DNA of 64,000 bases, from contig JAQFWX010000095.1 in NCBI GenBank assembly GCA_027605045.1, forward strand, positions 184,508 through 248,507, given 5' to 3'. Shown here piece by piece: positions 1-11,384 of this stretch. Source of the DNA: Phallus indusiatus (taxonomy: Eukaryota > Basidiomycota > Agaricomycetes > Phallales > Phallaceae). The position numbers were made by a program, and so were the translations under genes. The notes under the pieces were generated by a model. The model had not been told where the DNA came from. It saw only the letters and a program-made list of their open reading frames with translations, and ran no database searches. The stretch's first letter is position 1. Each line of letters opens with the position of its first letter.

Positions 1-267
1 TCTCGCCTTCGTTGAATGGCTTAAAGGCGTCAAGCACACGAAAACATTCTCCACGGCCTTTGCCTGTCTCGTAAGTGCCATTCATCTGACCCCCAAATTT
101 TAGTAATCTTATGTTTTGTCAGACCCGCCTCTGCATCTGTCTCATCCGCAGTCAGTTCACCTGGTGGACCATCGACTCATTATCGCACTGTATACCCGGA
201 AAGGAGCTTGCCATCACCAGCGCCAGCTCAGGCCCCTTCGCGGGGTAGTTTTTGGAAAAGACGCTAA
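1..267 (+). CDS. 3' end of a Ser/Pro-rich protein (partial)
   Basis: The window opens inside a plus-strand gene. Exon 1-70 reads in frame 3, ends at a GTAAGT donor, and joins an exon starting at 123 after a TTTTGTCAG acceptor. The intron is 52 bases, the usual size here. The joined reading gives about 70 residues rich in Ser, Pro, Ala and Arg and stops at TAA 265-267. Composition suggests a disordered, possibly phosphorylated C-terminal tail. No domain is visible, so the family cannot be named. The gene converges with the Hfi1 gene, whose stop lies at 432. Confidence 0.55.
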
Positions 268-431
268 CGTCTTTTCTAGTCCATGCGTTTGTACTCTCCA
301 TATGTCATCTCATACCATATTTATTCTGTGTTACCAAAAAGAGCAATACATATCATTATAACCCGTTTAAAAATGCACTATAGATACAGTAACTTTGGAA
401 AAAAAAATGAAAAGGGAAGGAAGCGTCGCTT

Positions 432-1523
432 TCATCGCCCTCTGTGAGCAATTGCGTCCAGAATTGTGGCTTTACCTCGTAGGATTGCTGAGAGTTGACT
501 TTGTGGGCCTTCTGTGCGCCCTTCTTGTCTTCGTTTCTCTTCCTCTTCCCAGCTAAAGGTGTTATCGCCAAGAGAGAGACGTAACGCTGCAGCTGAACGA
601 TACGGCAATACTGCGGGTGCAACGGTAAATAGGGTATCAAATGAAGCGACGGATAAAGATTTGGGTCCATGCGAAGATGTTGTTTGAATAGACGAGACAG
701 TTCTTGATGTGGATGTTAAGGAAATAGCGTGGGTGACTAAATGCTTCAATTTCGCCTGAGAAGATTCAATGAATTGATGGAAATAAATGCAGATGAATAA
801 GCAAAGACTTACTTCGAGAGCTAAAAGAATAAGTTGGGGTACGGTGCTACCTTGAGAAAGAGCCAAGTTATTCTGTGAAGCAATAAAAGCCACTCTTTCA
901 GAGATATTCTGTTCTGTTATGCTGCGAGTGATGGAACATAGTGGTCGAGTATTGCGTAATCCGGTGGGATCTTTCCATGCTTTTTTCAACACCATGCGAC
1001 AACAATACTTTAAGAGACAAAGAACATACCTTTGTTTTCTGAGATTAAGCTAACGGCTCGACCGGCAAGGATTTCGTCTCGCTCTGACCGAGGTCTCAGG
1101 GATATGGATGCAGACAATGCATCCAGAGTTTTGATCCTTTCTCGTTCTTTCTTGTTCATTCCAATAATCCATGACTTTAAGTGGCTTTCACGGCTAGAGC
1201 CACTACGCTTCCTGTGAGGTTTCGGGTCCGGAGGGGGAGAAGGCGGCTTGACGATGGCAGCATTAGATAACAGCGCAATAATCAAAGCGTTATGCAGCTG
1301 TGCTAATCATTTATTTAAGATATATATTTAGCGAACAATGCGTGATGACGACAGCATTACCTATGTCGGGCGTATTGATGTGTTCTCGGATGGTTTCGTC
1401 GAATTCCGAGCGGGGTATCTCTCCGTTGAGATATAAAGAAAGTGCATTCCAGTAATGTCGTCTGTTTGGCCCGAGTGCATTGGCAAGTTTGGCCCGGATG
1501 ATAGATGGATTTAGTGTCTCCAT
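432..1523 (-). CDS. HFI1: SAGA complex subunit Hfi1/Ada1 (SAGA-Tad1 domain)
   Basis: This is probably a structural subunit of the nuclear SAGA coactivator complex. The Tad1 signature is clear. A segment of the type KLANALGP..YW..L..YLNGEI ends exon 1, and the exon joins across an intron at 1303-1360 to AQLHNALIIALLSNA. That is the conserved histone-fold-like block of Ada1/Hfi1 proteins. Further exons run about 1302-1030, 979-820 and 763-432. A basic middle part and a C-terminal region typical of the family follow. I set the start at Met 1523 because the family core begins just after it. An in-frame ATG at 1628 would add 35 residues. The gene is divergent from the H3K9 methyltransferase at 1633. 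The last 60 residues are less certain. Confidence 0.85.
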
Positions 1524-1632
1524 CCAAAGCAGGGTGGAAGAGCAGGATGAGGACGGAAGCAAATTACATATACGCGTCAACAAGGACCCATAATATCGAC
1601 ACGCGGCCGCAATCTCCATTCTGTCCATTCTA
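1524..1632. promoter_or_regulatory. Very short bidirectional promoter (Hfi1 / H3K9 methyltransferase)
   Basis: Only about 110 bases separate the likely start of Hfi1 (1523, minus) from the methyltransferase start (1633, plus). If Hfi1 starts at its upstream ATG (1628), the gap shrinks to 4 bases. No TATA box stands out. Both genes must draw on the same stretch or on elements inside each other's 5' regions. Confidence 0.45.
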
Positions 1633-4057
1633 TGTCAGATCAAGATAGTAATTCGGATAGAGACGATTTCATATATGAAGATTCTACATCTGAGGTTGAA
1701 GAGTGGGACGAGGATATTCACTGGGCTGTGCGCGACGTAGATGGAGAATATCAGCCTCCTCGAGGACCCCGTTAGTAAGTACACAAAATGATTTATTGAT
1801 ATGTTTAGAACGTCGTTAAACACTTTTAGTTTGAAGGTGAATCACCGTTATCCGCTAATTAATTTGTATAATCTTATCGATGCCAGTTTGATTGGGAACA
1901 ATGGAAGCGTGTTGATGATACTAGCCATACGTGGGAGCGTGAAGGAGGTGTTGCGACTCAGGATGCTCCACGCACTATCAGACAATTCGACAGCAAGCGT
2001 GCTCGGGAAGAGTCTATTAGTGCCAAAGATCCACTGGTGATCCCTTATTCAGCTCGTCGGATTCCTGCCAGTGCAGATGACGAAAACGAAGGAGACTCCG
2101 AGCATAACAACAACAAAACCGTCGTTGGGCCTAAATCTAAGAAGAGAAGATTTGCTTATTTGTTTACTGAGATTCCACAACAGGCTAACGAGTTATTCGT
2201 GGACGCAAAGTTAAAACAAATAGATCGACGGCCGAGTGCTTATTCAGAGGCTTTACCTTTAGCTGAAAATCTGCTTGCCAGACTGAGACAGTCGAGGCAA
2301 CGCCAGTTTGACGATCTGGGTATTGATATTAACATTGCGTTTGTTGACAACCTTTTGGGCTTCGGTCGTGCGGCCCTTCCTTCTGAAGCCAATCGCGTCC
2401 GAGTCAAAACCCAGAAAAACATGCAGGAACGCATGTCCAACCTCAAAATCAAAGAGACAACATTGGTAAGCCTAGCGCAAAAATCCGAAAATGAAAACTA
2501 CATTCCATGTGCAGCCCTCACAAAAAAATGTTCCACCTATTCCGCCTTCACCCCCACTCTTGCCTTCACCTTCACCTCCACCTCCACCTCCGCCCGCGCC
2601 TCCAGCTGTCGCAAAGCGTTCAATCTCGATCCCGAGAGCATCCACTTCTACTACGGTCATTACCTCTATAAGGCCCTCTCAGTCCACTATAGTCATGACT
2701 CCCCAGCCCCTATATAGTACCCTCCGTGCGATACTTCAGAGCACATGGGCGAGAATTGTTCAGCGGGCCCACGCGGCACCAATAACCTTGGCAAATGAAG
2801 TAAATGAAGAAGAAATACCACCCATCAGCATCAATACATTTCAGTATTTAGAAACAGCATACATATAGTGCGTATCGCTATTTCAGTTCTGTAACAAACT
2901 TTCCAATTGAAGATTGAATGAATTCAGTAGCGATGGTATTCCCCGACCCGATCCTAATTTCCTTCACTCCTGCGATTGTCCGACTGGAGCTTGTGAACCA
3001 AATACATGCGCTTGTCAGGAAGATTCAATGATATTCGATAACGACGATAACAAGAGATTCATGTATAATTCCAAGGTAAAGTATACTTATCATATTTTTT
3101 TGGATACATTGCTCATTTTTGCCGTAGGGGTTATTTATGTTTGATCTCAATGTGAGCAGTTACGTTTTCGAATGCAACGAGGTTCGTTAAACATATTTCT
3201 ATTATGGGTTTTCCGGTGTTTGATACTCTACCCATTAGAAATGCTCATGCGGCCCCAGCTGTCCTTCTCGTGTCGCGCAAAAACCCCGAAAAATTCCTAT
3301 TGAAGTATTTCGTACTGTCGAATGTGGATGGGGTGTACGGTCACCGGTGGATATACCCAAGGGAACCGTTCTGGGATTATATACAGGGTATGTTCATATT
3401 TCAAAGCAAGAATGCTCATTGAATTTCCTATTATAATAAGGACATTACTGTGAGTTCGTAATACCAGCACCTTATATGGGTATGAATATATTGCGGGTCA
3501 TAGCAAACGGAGAACTGCACGGAATATTCCCGCCGAAGATGCTAGATATCTTTGTGACCTGGATTTTCATGACGATGTCCGTGGAAGCGACGAAGGATAC
3601 ACAGTCAATGCAGACACTTCTGGTAAATTTATCTTTCATATTCAAGTTCTGGGGAAATTTTTCGTTGATTTACGTTTTTACTTGTCAGGTAATTGGACTA
3701 GATTTGTGAAGTACGTGCATAAAATTATTAGGATGGATGTAAGACGGTTATTTACTATCGTCGTTCGACAGTCATTCTTGCGATCCACTATGCAAGTTAT
3801 ATGCCGTTATATACGATTCTGTCCCAGAGGTAAACATTGATTTAACCTGTTTTCGATTGTCAAATTTCTTTTTTTAGATTCATCAACCAAAACTCGCCCT
3901 TGTTGCCAAAAAACACATATTAGCGTTCACTCAGATAACCCTTGACTACAATCCTACATACAATAGAAGAGGAAAGGGCAAACAGAAAGTAACAGACGAC
4001 TCGTTAGAGTGCCACTGCGGATCTGATGACTGCAGGGGTTATATCTACGTATCCTAA
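1633..4057 (+). CDS. Histone H3K9 methyltransferase, SUV39/Clr4 type
   Basis: This enzyme would methylate histone H3 lysine 9 and build heterochromatin in the nucleus. After an acidic N-terminus comes a chromodomain-like segment ending FDWEQW..VDDTSHTWE (about 1870-1945). A linker with a proline run (about 2530-2620) follows, then a Cys-rich pre-SET block (CDCPTGACEPNTCAC near 2970-3020, then ECNE-KCSCGPSC). The SET domain shows GWGVRSPVDIPKGTVLGLYTG across 3320-3387, then YTVNADTSGNWTRFVNHSCD, with the NHSCDP motif needed for cofactor binding, and ends in a post-SET CHCGSDDC. There are at least eight exons. The start at 1633 is the only ATG opening the acidic N-terminus. The stop could lie slightly later if GTATCC at 4049 is a donor. 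The SET core is intact, so the enzyme is likely active. Confidence 0.9.
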
Positions 4058-4271
4058 ATACAAATACCAAGTCGTCTACAATCGTCTATAACATCTGGTT
4101 TTTTAGAAAAAAGAAATCCCTATATACGATACGTTTTATAATAAAAATTTAGTCAAGAATATTAAAAGGAAGATTTTTGTAATCGACCGCAATAACTGCG
4201 GTTGTTTTATAGACGCTCATACGAGAGCCTCTGCCGAGTTCACGGAACGCGTCCGTCAGACTTTCAGTCCC

Positions 4272-6078
4272 ATGTCGCTTGCACTTTCAAAAATACGTCT
4301 ACGTTCCCTCCAGGTTAATAATAAAGTTTGCATCAGATGCTACGCCAAACAAACAAATCGGCCCAGTGCGTTATTAAGAAAAAGAGCGTATATAGTCCGG
4401 CTGACTATCCGTTAACAGAACAAAAGACGACTATAGTTAGGAAGTCAAAAGGACCACCTGAAGATCAACAAGTGCTCGAGAAAGGCGGTAAAAGCTTTGT
4501 AAGTATCAACTCTTCTGCTTTTAGCTGTGAATTCATAATCTCATAATCTGTGTATAGTTATTCAAGTCTCTGCCTCCTTCGTCTGTATCACTTCCTATAT
4601 TCCAGCCACGAACACCCGAATTGAACTTTCCTATCTTCGCTTCCGTAAGACGTTAAATGATGTCTCATCAAGATATCACTCAATTTGAATAATAGGAAAA
4701 CATCTCTACTTCATCCATAGGAACAATCACAACCTTGAAGGAACCCACAGGCTCGTTTAACGCATTCGGATTACCACGAAATATCTTAGTGGATGTAAGT
4801 TTGTGCATTAAAGTGTGACGAATTTTTCTTGATCTACCCTCTACAGTTTCGGTTACTCCTTAAACCATGTGCCGTCGTACGTGAATCGACTTTAAAAGCT
4901 ATGAATGTTCTAGACCAGGCGAAGGAAGGAAGTAGTCAGAAATCACGGATAGTGTTAAGTGTGTTTTCACCATCGGATCTGAAATTTGTTATTTAATCCT
5001 TCCTAGCTGGAGATCCTGGTTGCGGAAAGAGCTTTATTCTCATCCAAGCTGTCAACTACGCTCTACAATCAGGATGGATCGTATTATACATTCCTCGAGG
5101 TTTTTGCTTGTCGTTTACTTGAAATATCACTATCCACTGATCTATTTCCACAGCTATCTCCTTTCTTGATTCATCTACATCATATGAATACGACTCACGA
5201 ACACGAACATTTCACCAACCAGCTGCCTCTCAGCAGCTCCTGCGCCGATTCCTCTCCGTAAATAACATTGCTTTAAAAAGTCTGAAGATAGTGCGGCCCA
5301 TAGATGTCGGCACACTTAGTCATTTCCAAATTGGAATGCCTCTCGTCCAGCTAATAGATGCGGGTATTAAAGACCCAAGAATCTCGGCTGATGTGCTCTC
5401 TGCGACACTGGAGCAATTAGAACATCAAACTGAGTACGAATTCGCTCCAATCCTTTCTTATGCTTTGCCTTAGAAACTAAACATCTATCAGTTATCCAAT
5501 TTTACTTGCGACGGATGACTTTCAGGCGTTATACTGCACATCGGAGTATCGCGATCCCGACTATAACCGAGTCCTAAGCTATCACTTGTCAGTGCCTCGT
5601 TTACTTCTCGATTACGCTAGTGGTTTGAAGTCTTTTGTAAGTATATTTTCTGTGGACCTTAGGGCACATTTCTTGAACAACGTGAATTATAGAAAAAAGG
5701 TGCTGTATTAGGTGCGATATCGACAGCCGATAGCAGATTCCAAGCACCGCTGGAACTACGAGAAGCTCTGCAGCTGACGAGCCAGGAGCTAGCAAGCCCG
5801 TACGAGTCAAGGGCGTCAGCGTTGGTTAAGTATGCTAGTGGCCTAAAACCATTCCATTTACCCGCGAAACTTGGTATACCCGAGGCCATGGGACTGTTCG
5901 ACTTATGGTCAAGCCATCTGGCGTTACATACAAGTAAGTGGGTCTCGTTCTTTCATTATCTTATGCTGACCCGCATTATCCAGGGGTGGACGATGAACTC
6001 TTCCATTCCAAGTATACTGAATCGAGTGGAAATGCTCGCCAATTTGTTAGAGGGTTGCTTGGAACGTTGGAAACTTAA
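4272..6078 (+). CDS. RSM23: Mitochondrial small ribosomal subunit protein mS29 (DAP3/Rsm23)
   Basis: This is a GTP-binding protein of the mitochondrial small ribosomal subunit. The N-terminus ([14 protein letters not shown], with few acidic residues and many Arg/Lys) looks like a mitochondrial presequence. The P-loop GDPGCGKSF is read across the exon starting near 5010. The DAP3 hallmark DDFQALY follows near 5520. The last exon reads through [12 protein letters not shown] and stops at 6078. About ten exons join in frame. The first intron is best placed at 4366-4418 (GTGCGT donor, CTGAC branch site, ACAG acceptor), because the unspliced reading stops early. It lies head-to-tail 214 bases after the methyltransferase. 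Confidence 0.9.
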
Positions 6079-6235
6079 AAGTACACATGTAAAGCGATTT
6101 AGTAATGCGGAATGTTATTGTGCATCATTCGGCCTAGACAATATCATATTATTGCAATAATCCTAAGCACATTGCATATCGCGCGAAAATTTTGTACTGT
6201 CAACTGCAACACAGTCTAATATGGCTTATATTATA

Positions 6236-6916
6236 TCAAGCTTCACTTGTGGTGCGGGTTCTCTTCTTCGCTACGGTGTTCTCGCTAGTGAGGTGGTCAG
6301 TATGCAGCTTATGAATAGATTAGTGGCGAAAACGTACCGGAAGCCGTTCTTGAATCGCCTGGGTACATCCTTCAAATACTTCATGCGACCAGTACCAGTT
6401 GTCCTCCGTCTCTTAGCTTTCTGGCCCCAGTTGTATGACCGCATCTTCGCTGCCGGGTATCCACAAGAGGCACATGCTAGGATAATCATGAATATGAAAG
6501 AAATAATTTTCAAGACAGTTCAGCTTACTTTTGTGTTGACGATGGAAAGCGCGGTTCCCGCACCGTCTGCATAGTGTGTGGGATTTTGTGTGTCTCTTAC
6601 TAGAAACAACATTCAGATTAGACCACGCGCAAGGAAAAATACCATGGGATAAAAGACGTACCCAAAGGACGAGGTACCTTCACGGAGTAAATAATGTTAC
6701 TAGGTGAAAGTATGTTCAAAGCATAAAAACGAACCTTTTGTCTAAAAAGATTCAGAAGGTCAGTCAGCAATCGTTTGATAAAATTGGGTGTCATCCATAA
6801 TAGATTGCTAGCATCCATCCAACCTCACAGGTTAAATCTACCAACACAATGCATAATACGCAGACATCCACCGGACACACCCCATATTAAATAAAAAATT
6901 GGCATAGACTCACCAT
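6236..6916 (-). CDS. RPL37: 60S ribosomal protein eL37
   Basis: This is a zinc-binding protein of the large cytosolic ribosomal subunit. The joined protein begins [20 protein letters not shown] and contains CRRCG and CASCGYP, the two Cys pairs that bind zinc. It continues [20 protein letters not shown] and RRFKNGFR, and ends near [10 protein letters not shown]. This fits the usual length of about 90 residues. The start is unusual: exon 1 holds only the ATG (6914-6916) before a GTGAGT donor, and exon 2 is just seven bases (6735-6741). The remaining exons are about 6661-6676, 6527-6594, 6323-6489 and 6236-6271. The first intron is long (172 bases) for this genome. The gene is divergent from a kinesin. 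Confidence 0.93.
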
Positions 6917-7149
6917 TTTGTCGCTGTCGTTGACGTTGCTGAACTTGCCTTGATTTCTTTACACCCGCTTGGAACCGGCAACTCGGCGAGCTGAGCCACA
7001 AACATTAACGCTCACGTGACTCGACGCGTCCACACCAAGCGACGAATTCAACAAACCTTGCACTTCACCAAGTCCACATAACCACACGCCAAATCGACAA
7101 GTCGACGCATTTAACATTTTGTAGGTACTAGGCGACTGAGAGAAAGAGG
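6917..7149. promoter_or_regulatory. Bidirectional promoter eL37 / kinesin-14 with CACGTG and ACGCGT boxes
   Basis: This 233-base divergent intergenic region carries an E-box CACGTG at 7013-7018 and an ACGCGT sequence at 7024-7029. In yeasts, ACGCGT is the MluI cell-cycle box read by MBF. An Mbp1-like MBF subunit is encoded at 45462-48135. Use of the box here is inference only. Confidence 0.35.
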
Positions 7150-9716
7150 ATGTCAAAAATACCCAGAGCTGGTTCACCCGACAGAGCCCTCCCTGACCCC
7201 ATCACTTTGAAGAGGAAAGCTTCCGATGATGAAAACCCTGTTCCAGCAAAGATCCCGACTATGGCGGGACGCGTTCTCAAGCCTTCTATAATATCTAACC
7301 TTCAGTTTAGCAATCGCGCACACTTTGCTTTGGGCCCTCGATCGCCATACAACTTGAACAACCCTCAACCAACACTTGCCAGCACCATTACTCAAAGATC
7401 GAAACGGTCTGTCAGTGCGCCGCCTACCAAAGCAAACGGTGTGATAAACACACTGTCAAAATCATCGCTGTTTAAACCTGGAACATTAGTTGATAAATTC
7501 GGTCCGATTGTGGATGAACGTCTCGAAGAAAGCTATCATCAGGTTGAAGCAGCCCGCACCGCCGATGCCGCTAAAGGTTCGTATAATAGACCTTTTCGTC
7601 CCAATCTTCAAATTTAATATGATATGAATCTAGTCTCCGCTGATATGGATGCTGAACGAGGCAAAGTTCGGGAATTAAAAACATTCCACCTTCAGTTATC
7701 AAAACAATTGGCGGACTCGAAGTCTCAAGAGATTGAACAAAGACGACATCTTATGAACGTCTCAGATGAGCTGGATGAACTGAAGAAGAAACATGCTAAG
7801 AGTATTATGGAACTGGAGTTGGACAGGACAAAACTGCAAAGACAAGTCCGGGATCTCCAAGAAGAGGTTACATCGAGCAAAGGAGAACTCGAAAGAGAAA
7901 GGGAATTATCTTCAGTGTTGAAGGTTAGTATATTGAACGATTTGTCATTTTCTTGCTAAGCTAACGGTAGTTTAAAGAATAAGATATCTCAACAGGCTAC
8001 GACTCAGATGACATTAGAAGCACAAGTCAATGCCCTGGAGGCCACAAATAGCTCTCTCAACGCATCTCTTTCCGTAGCACACTCAATGAGTGGCAATGTC
8101 AGTCTTGAGCTAGAGCGTGCAACTTCAAGAATCAATGAGTTGGAGCAAGAACTTCGCCACGCAGAAACCATTAGAAGAAAATTGCACAACATGGTGCAAG
8201 AGCTGAAAGGCAACATTCGGTCAATCTTACATCTTATCTTTCAGATCTACCCTTTTGTTTCTGACTTCTGACGTCCCTTAGAGTTTTCTGTAGAGTCCGA
8301 CCGCCTCTATCATCAGACAGGCCCATCAACCCCGACGATCCAAGCTCATTACTTGCGAATATCGAGTTCCCAAGCAAGGGAGATCACGATGAAATTACGC
8401 TCAGTGCTGTCAGCGAGTCCGCTACAGGAGCGGAGAGAAAAGAACATTGGAAATTCAAATTTGACAGAGTAGGTTTTCCCTTTATATGTTCACCATCGAT
8501 TTGACTGTTGTGATTAGGTGTTCGAACCTGAATCAACACAAGAGGCAGTCTTCGAGGAAATCTCACAGCTTGTTCAAAGCTGTGTCGATGGATATAACGT
8601 TTGCATATTTGCTTATGGACAAACTGGGTAAATTTTACAAGAATAGCGATGTCATTGGTTCTAACGTTTCACTAGGTCAGGAAAGTCATATACAATGGAA
8701 GGCGGTACAGTGAGTAGCATTTCGAGGTTAGGTGACATTCGTTCATTCTTTCGCGAAAGACGTCAGAAACAATAGGAATGATCCCTCGAGCTATCGAATT
8801 GGTATTCAAAGCTACCAGCGAGCTCAGTACCAAAGGTTGGGTTTACAAGATGGAAGGGCAATTTTTGGAGATCGTAAGTTTTCGACCTTAACCAGTGCTG
8901 TTGTTCTTACGGTACTGATGTAGTATAATGAAACGATCAATGATCTACTTGGTAATGGTGAATTGGACAAGAAGAAACACGAAATCAAACACGATAAGGG
9001 CACAACACGAGTGACGGACGTCGTGGTTGGTTAGTAGCACGAATCTAAACTAATAATTTACTCAACTCAGTCATCAGCACCCCTGGAAACGCCTGCTCAA
9101 GTTCGAAGTCTGCTTCTTCGTGCTCAATCCCGAAGAACGATTGCGTCCACCTTAATGAATGAGCGTTCATCGCGTTCTCATTCCGTCTTCACTCTTCGTC
9201 TTAGCGGGACCAACTCATTGACCAAGGAGTCGTGCGAGGGATCACTCAACCTCGTAGACCTGGCAGGGTCAGAACGTTTGAATTCAAGTGGTGCTGGAAA
9301 CAATAAAGGACGGTTAAAAGAAACACAGAATATCAACCGGAGCCTCAGTGCTTTAGGTGATGTCATTGCTGCTCTAGGTAATGCACCTCCCGGCCAAGGC
9401 GATAAGCACATACCCTACCGAAACTCGAAGGTAACTGCTATTCTATCTTATCTATCTTGATAGAAGCTGACATTTACAACCCAACAGTTGACATATTTGC
9501 TACAAAATTCATTAAGTGGTAATTCAAAAACGCTTATGTTTTTGAACCTCTCGCCGCTTGCGGCCCATCTAAGCGAGTCGCTGTGTTCCTTACGTTTCGC
9601 AACGAAGGTACGCCTACATTTATGAAATCACAAATCGTTCAGTCCATTAACATTGCCTTTAGGTCAATAGTACAACAATTGGGACTGCAAGGAAACAATT
9701 AAAATCCTCGTCGTAA
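7150..9716 (+). CDS. Kinesin-14 (C-terminal motor, Kar3/Klp2 type)
   Basis: This is a minus-end-directed microtubule motor expected on the spindle. The order is a basic, Ser-rich N-terminal tail (7150-7575), a long coiled coil (7640-8215, heptads of Leu/Glu/Lys), then a C-terminal motor. The C-terminal motor is what defines kinesin-14. The motor opens with the neck-to-motor join [11 protein letters not shown], carries the P-loop [13 protein letters not shown] (exon near 8610-8710), switch [10 protein letters not shown] (about 9158), switch [10 protein letters not shown] (9253-9276) and the microtubule-binding [11 protein letters not shown]. It ends within about 15 residues after the motor at TAA 9714. 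There are around ten exons. The gene converges with Med4. Confidence 0.93.
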
Positions 9717-9799
9717 TAATTTTTATGCTTTCTTGCTTTGTTAAGCGCGCAGTAGAATAGGTGTATACTTTGTAACAGTTATTTAACCCATAAACCCAG

Positions 9800-10647
9800 T
9801 TAAAGATCGTCATCATCATTAAGATCTAGCCCGAAATCAATTAACGGCAGAGGAGGTGGACGCGTAGATTGACGAAGGCTGTCGCGCATTGTATGAGCTG
9901 GTGGAACCGGTTGGTTGACCGAAGTGTCCGGAGATTTGCTTGGAGCTGTTTTAGGAAGGAATTATCAGATTATTATTGTTCATTATCAACTTAATCATAT
10001 GGCTTACGACGTGCGACTGAGTGCGTTTCGCCCAATGATCCCAAGGGTGCTTCAGCATTGAGTCTTCCACGGCGCATTCGGACTTCATTCGGAAATGGAG
10101 GGAAAAAGGGAGGAAATTGTGCAAGTTGAGAGCTCTCAGTGGTATCATTCTTCGCGATATCAGGAAGTCCTGGAGGTGCAGAAGTAAATGGAGCTAAGCT
10201 TTGGGCGTAAGCCAATAAATCAGAATACGGGATAGCAGCTAAGAGAGTATGAGATTACAGTAATAAAGAGAGTATGATAATATTTCAAATACCTCGCTTC
10301 GCCTGATCAATGGCTTCCAAACGTTCCTTGCCTTCGTCTAAGATGGCTTCTAGCTCCTGTTTCCCTTGCTCAAGGGTGCTCCAAATTTCATATAACTCAT
10401 CATCCAGAGACAGGATTTCCGCCTTCAGTTCTTCGATCCTATTTTGCTTTAATTGATGGACTCGTGCTTGACGAACCGAATTAGCCAGATCTGCATCGCA
10501 TTCTATGAATAGTGAGGTAGCGGGAGGAGGAGGAGGTCGCGTAGCAGGAGGTGAAAGAGAGAGAAATAAAGCCTCGGCGAGACCTTGCATTCTATTCAAA
10601 GGCTCTAACAGCGTCTCTGTCATCGATGGTGTATGGTCTGCGACCAT
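9800..10647 (-). CDS. MED4: Mediator complex subunit 4 (Med4)
   Basis: This is a middle-module subunit of the RNA polymerase II Mediator. Three exons join in frame: about 10647-10291, 10241-10004 and 9945-9800. The first encodes a coiled coil (QNRIEELKAEILSLDDELYE). The second carries the Med4 signature YSDLLAYAQSLAPFTSAPPG followed by PFPNEVRMRRGRLN. The last is short and proline-rich, ending LDLNDDDDL, an acidic tail common in fungal Med4. The size of about 250 residues is normal. Initiation could be at 10647 or at the next Met eight codons in. It converges with the kinesin and leaves 83 bases between the two stop codons. Confidence 0.88.
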
Positions 10648-11384
10648 TTCGAACTACCAATCCCATGTAGTTGGTGTTTAGAAAAGCGTTATGGAGAGGT
10701 AGAATCTTATGTAACGGTCCGGTGTTGACTCGCTGAAGTTGCATACTGAGAGTGATACAGTCATTGTAGAATTTACTTCAGAAAAAGAAACAATTAACTG
10801 AATGAAGATGACTTAAGATAACGAATCAGCAAAAACACTCTTATAAGCTTTCATTCATTCGTATTATAGTTTTGTTGTAGTAATTTCTATCTTAAAGGAC
10901 TGCATGCAACATAAGATATTAGATAAAAAAGATGTTTTTGAGATGGGGATTAGGCTTTAGGGATTGAGGACATGACATTTTGAATAGACACCCAAGTACA
11001 GAATTATCGAGTGCCCAGGGCTTGCCACTTGTTTTATTAGCCTCAATGTTGAGATATGTAGAGCCCCCCGCATTCATGTCAAACACATAAGAGGACTCTA
11101 CGTCTCAACTGCTTTCAGGCGTCAGGTTCAATGCTAGGAACATCCACAAGCGTGAAATCTTGCAATCCCTGTAACCTATTTACAAAAAGTTGCAGGGTTA
11201 ACGCACGTCTTGTAAACTGTGATGATATGACACTTCACCAATTGTGTAGGTAGTCAACCCGCTTGACCTTTTCAATAATAATGACGGGATCCTCGATGAC
11301 TACGTATCAACATGTTGGATAAATGCGAAAAGGGATATATGGAATGATGGCGTATGGTGAGCTCCAATATCTAAGCAGCCAGAC
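10648..11384. other. Intergenic, no gene seen
   Basis: These 737 AT-rich bases lie upstream of Med4 and downstream of the accessory minus-strand gene. I see no convincing open frame, RNA gene or repeat. It marks the left edge of the accessory island. Confidence 0.5.

Noticed and set aside
1523..1628. Upstream Met of Hfi1 as the start
   Set aside because: The extra 35 residues are not family-like and would leave 4 bases to the neighbour's ATG. Kept as an alternative only.
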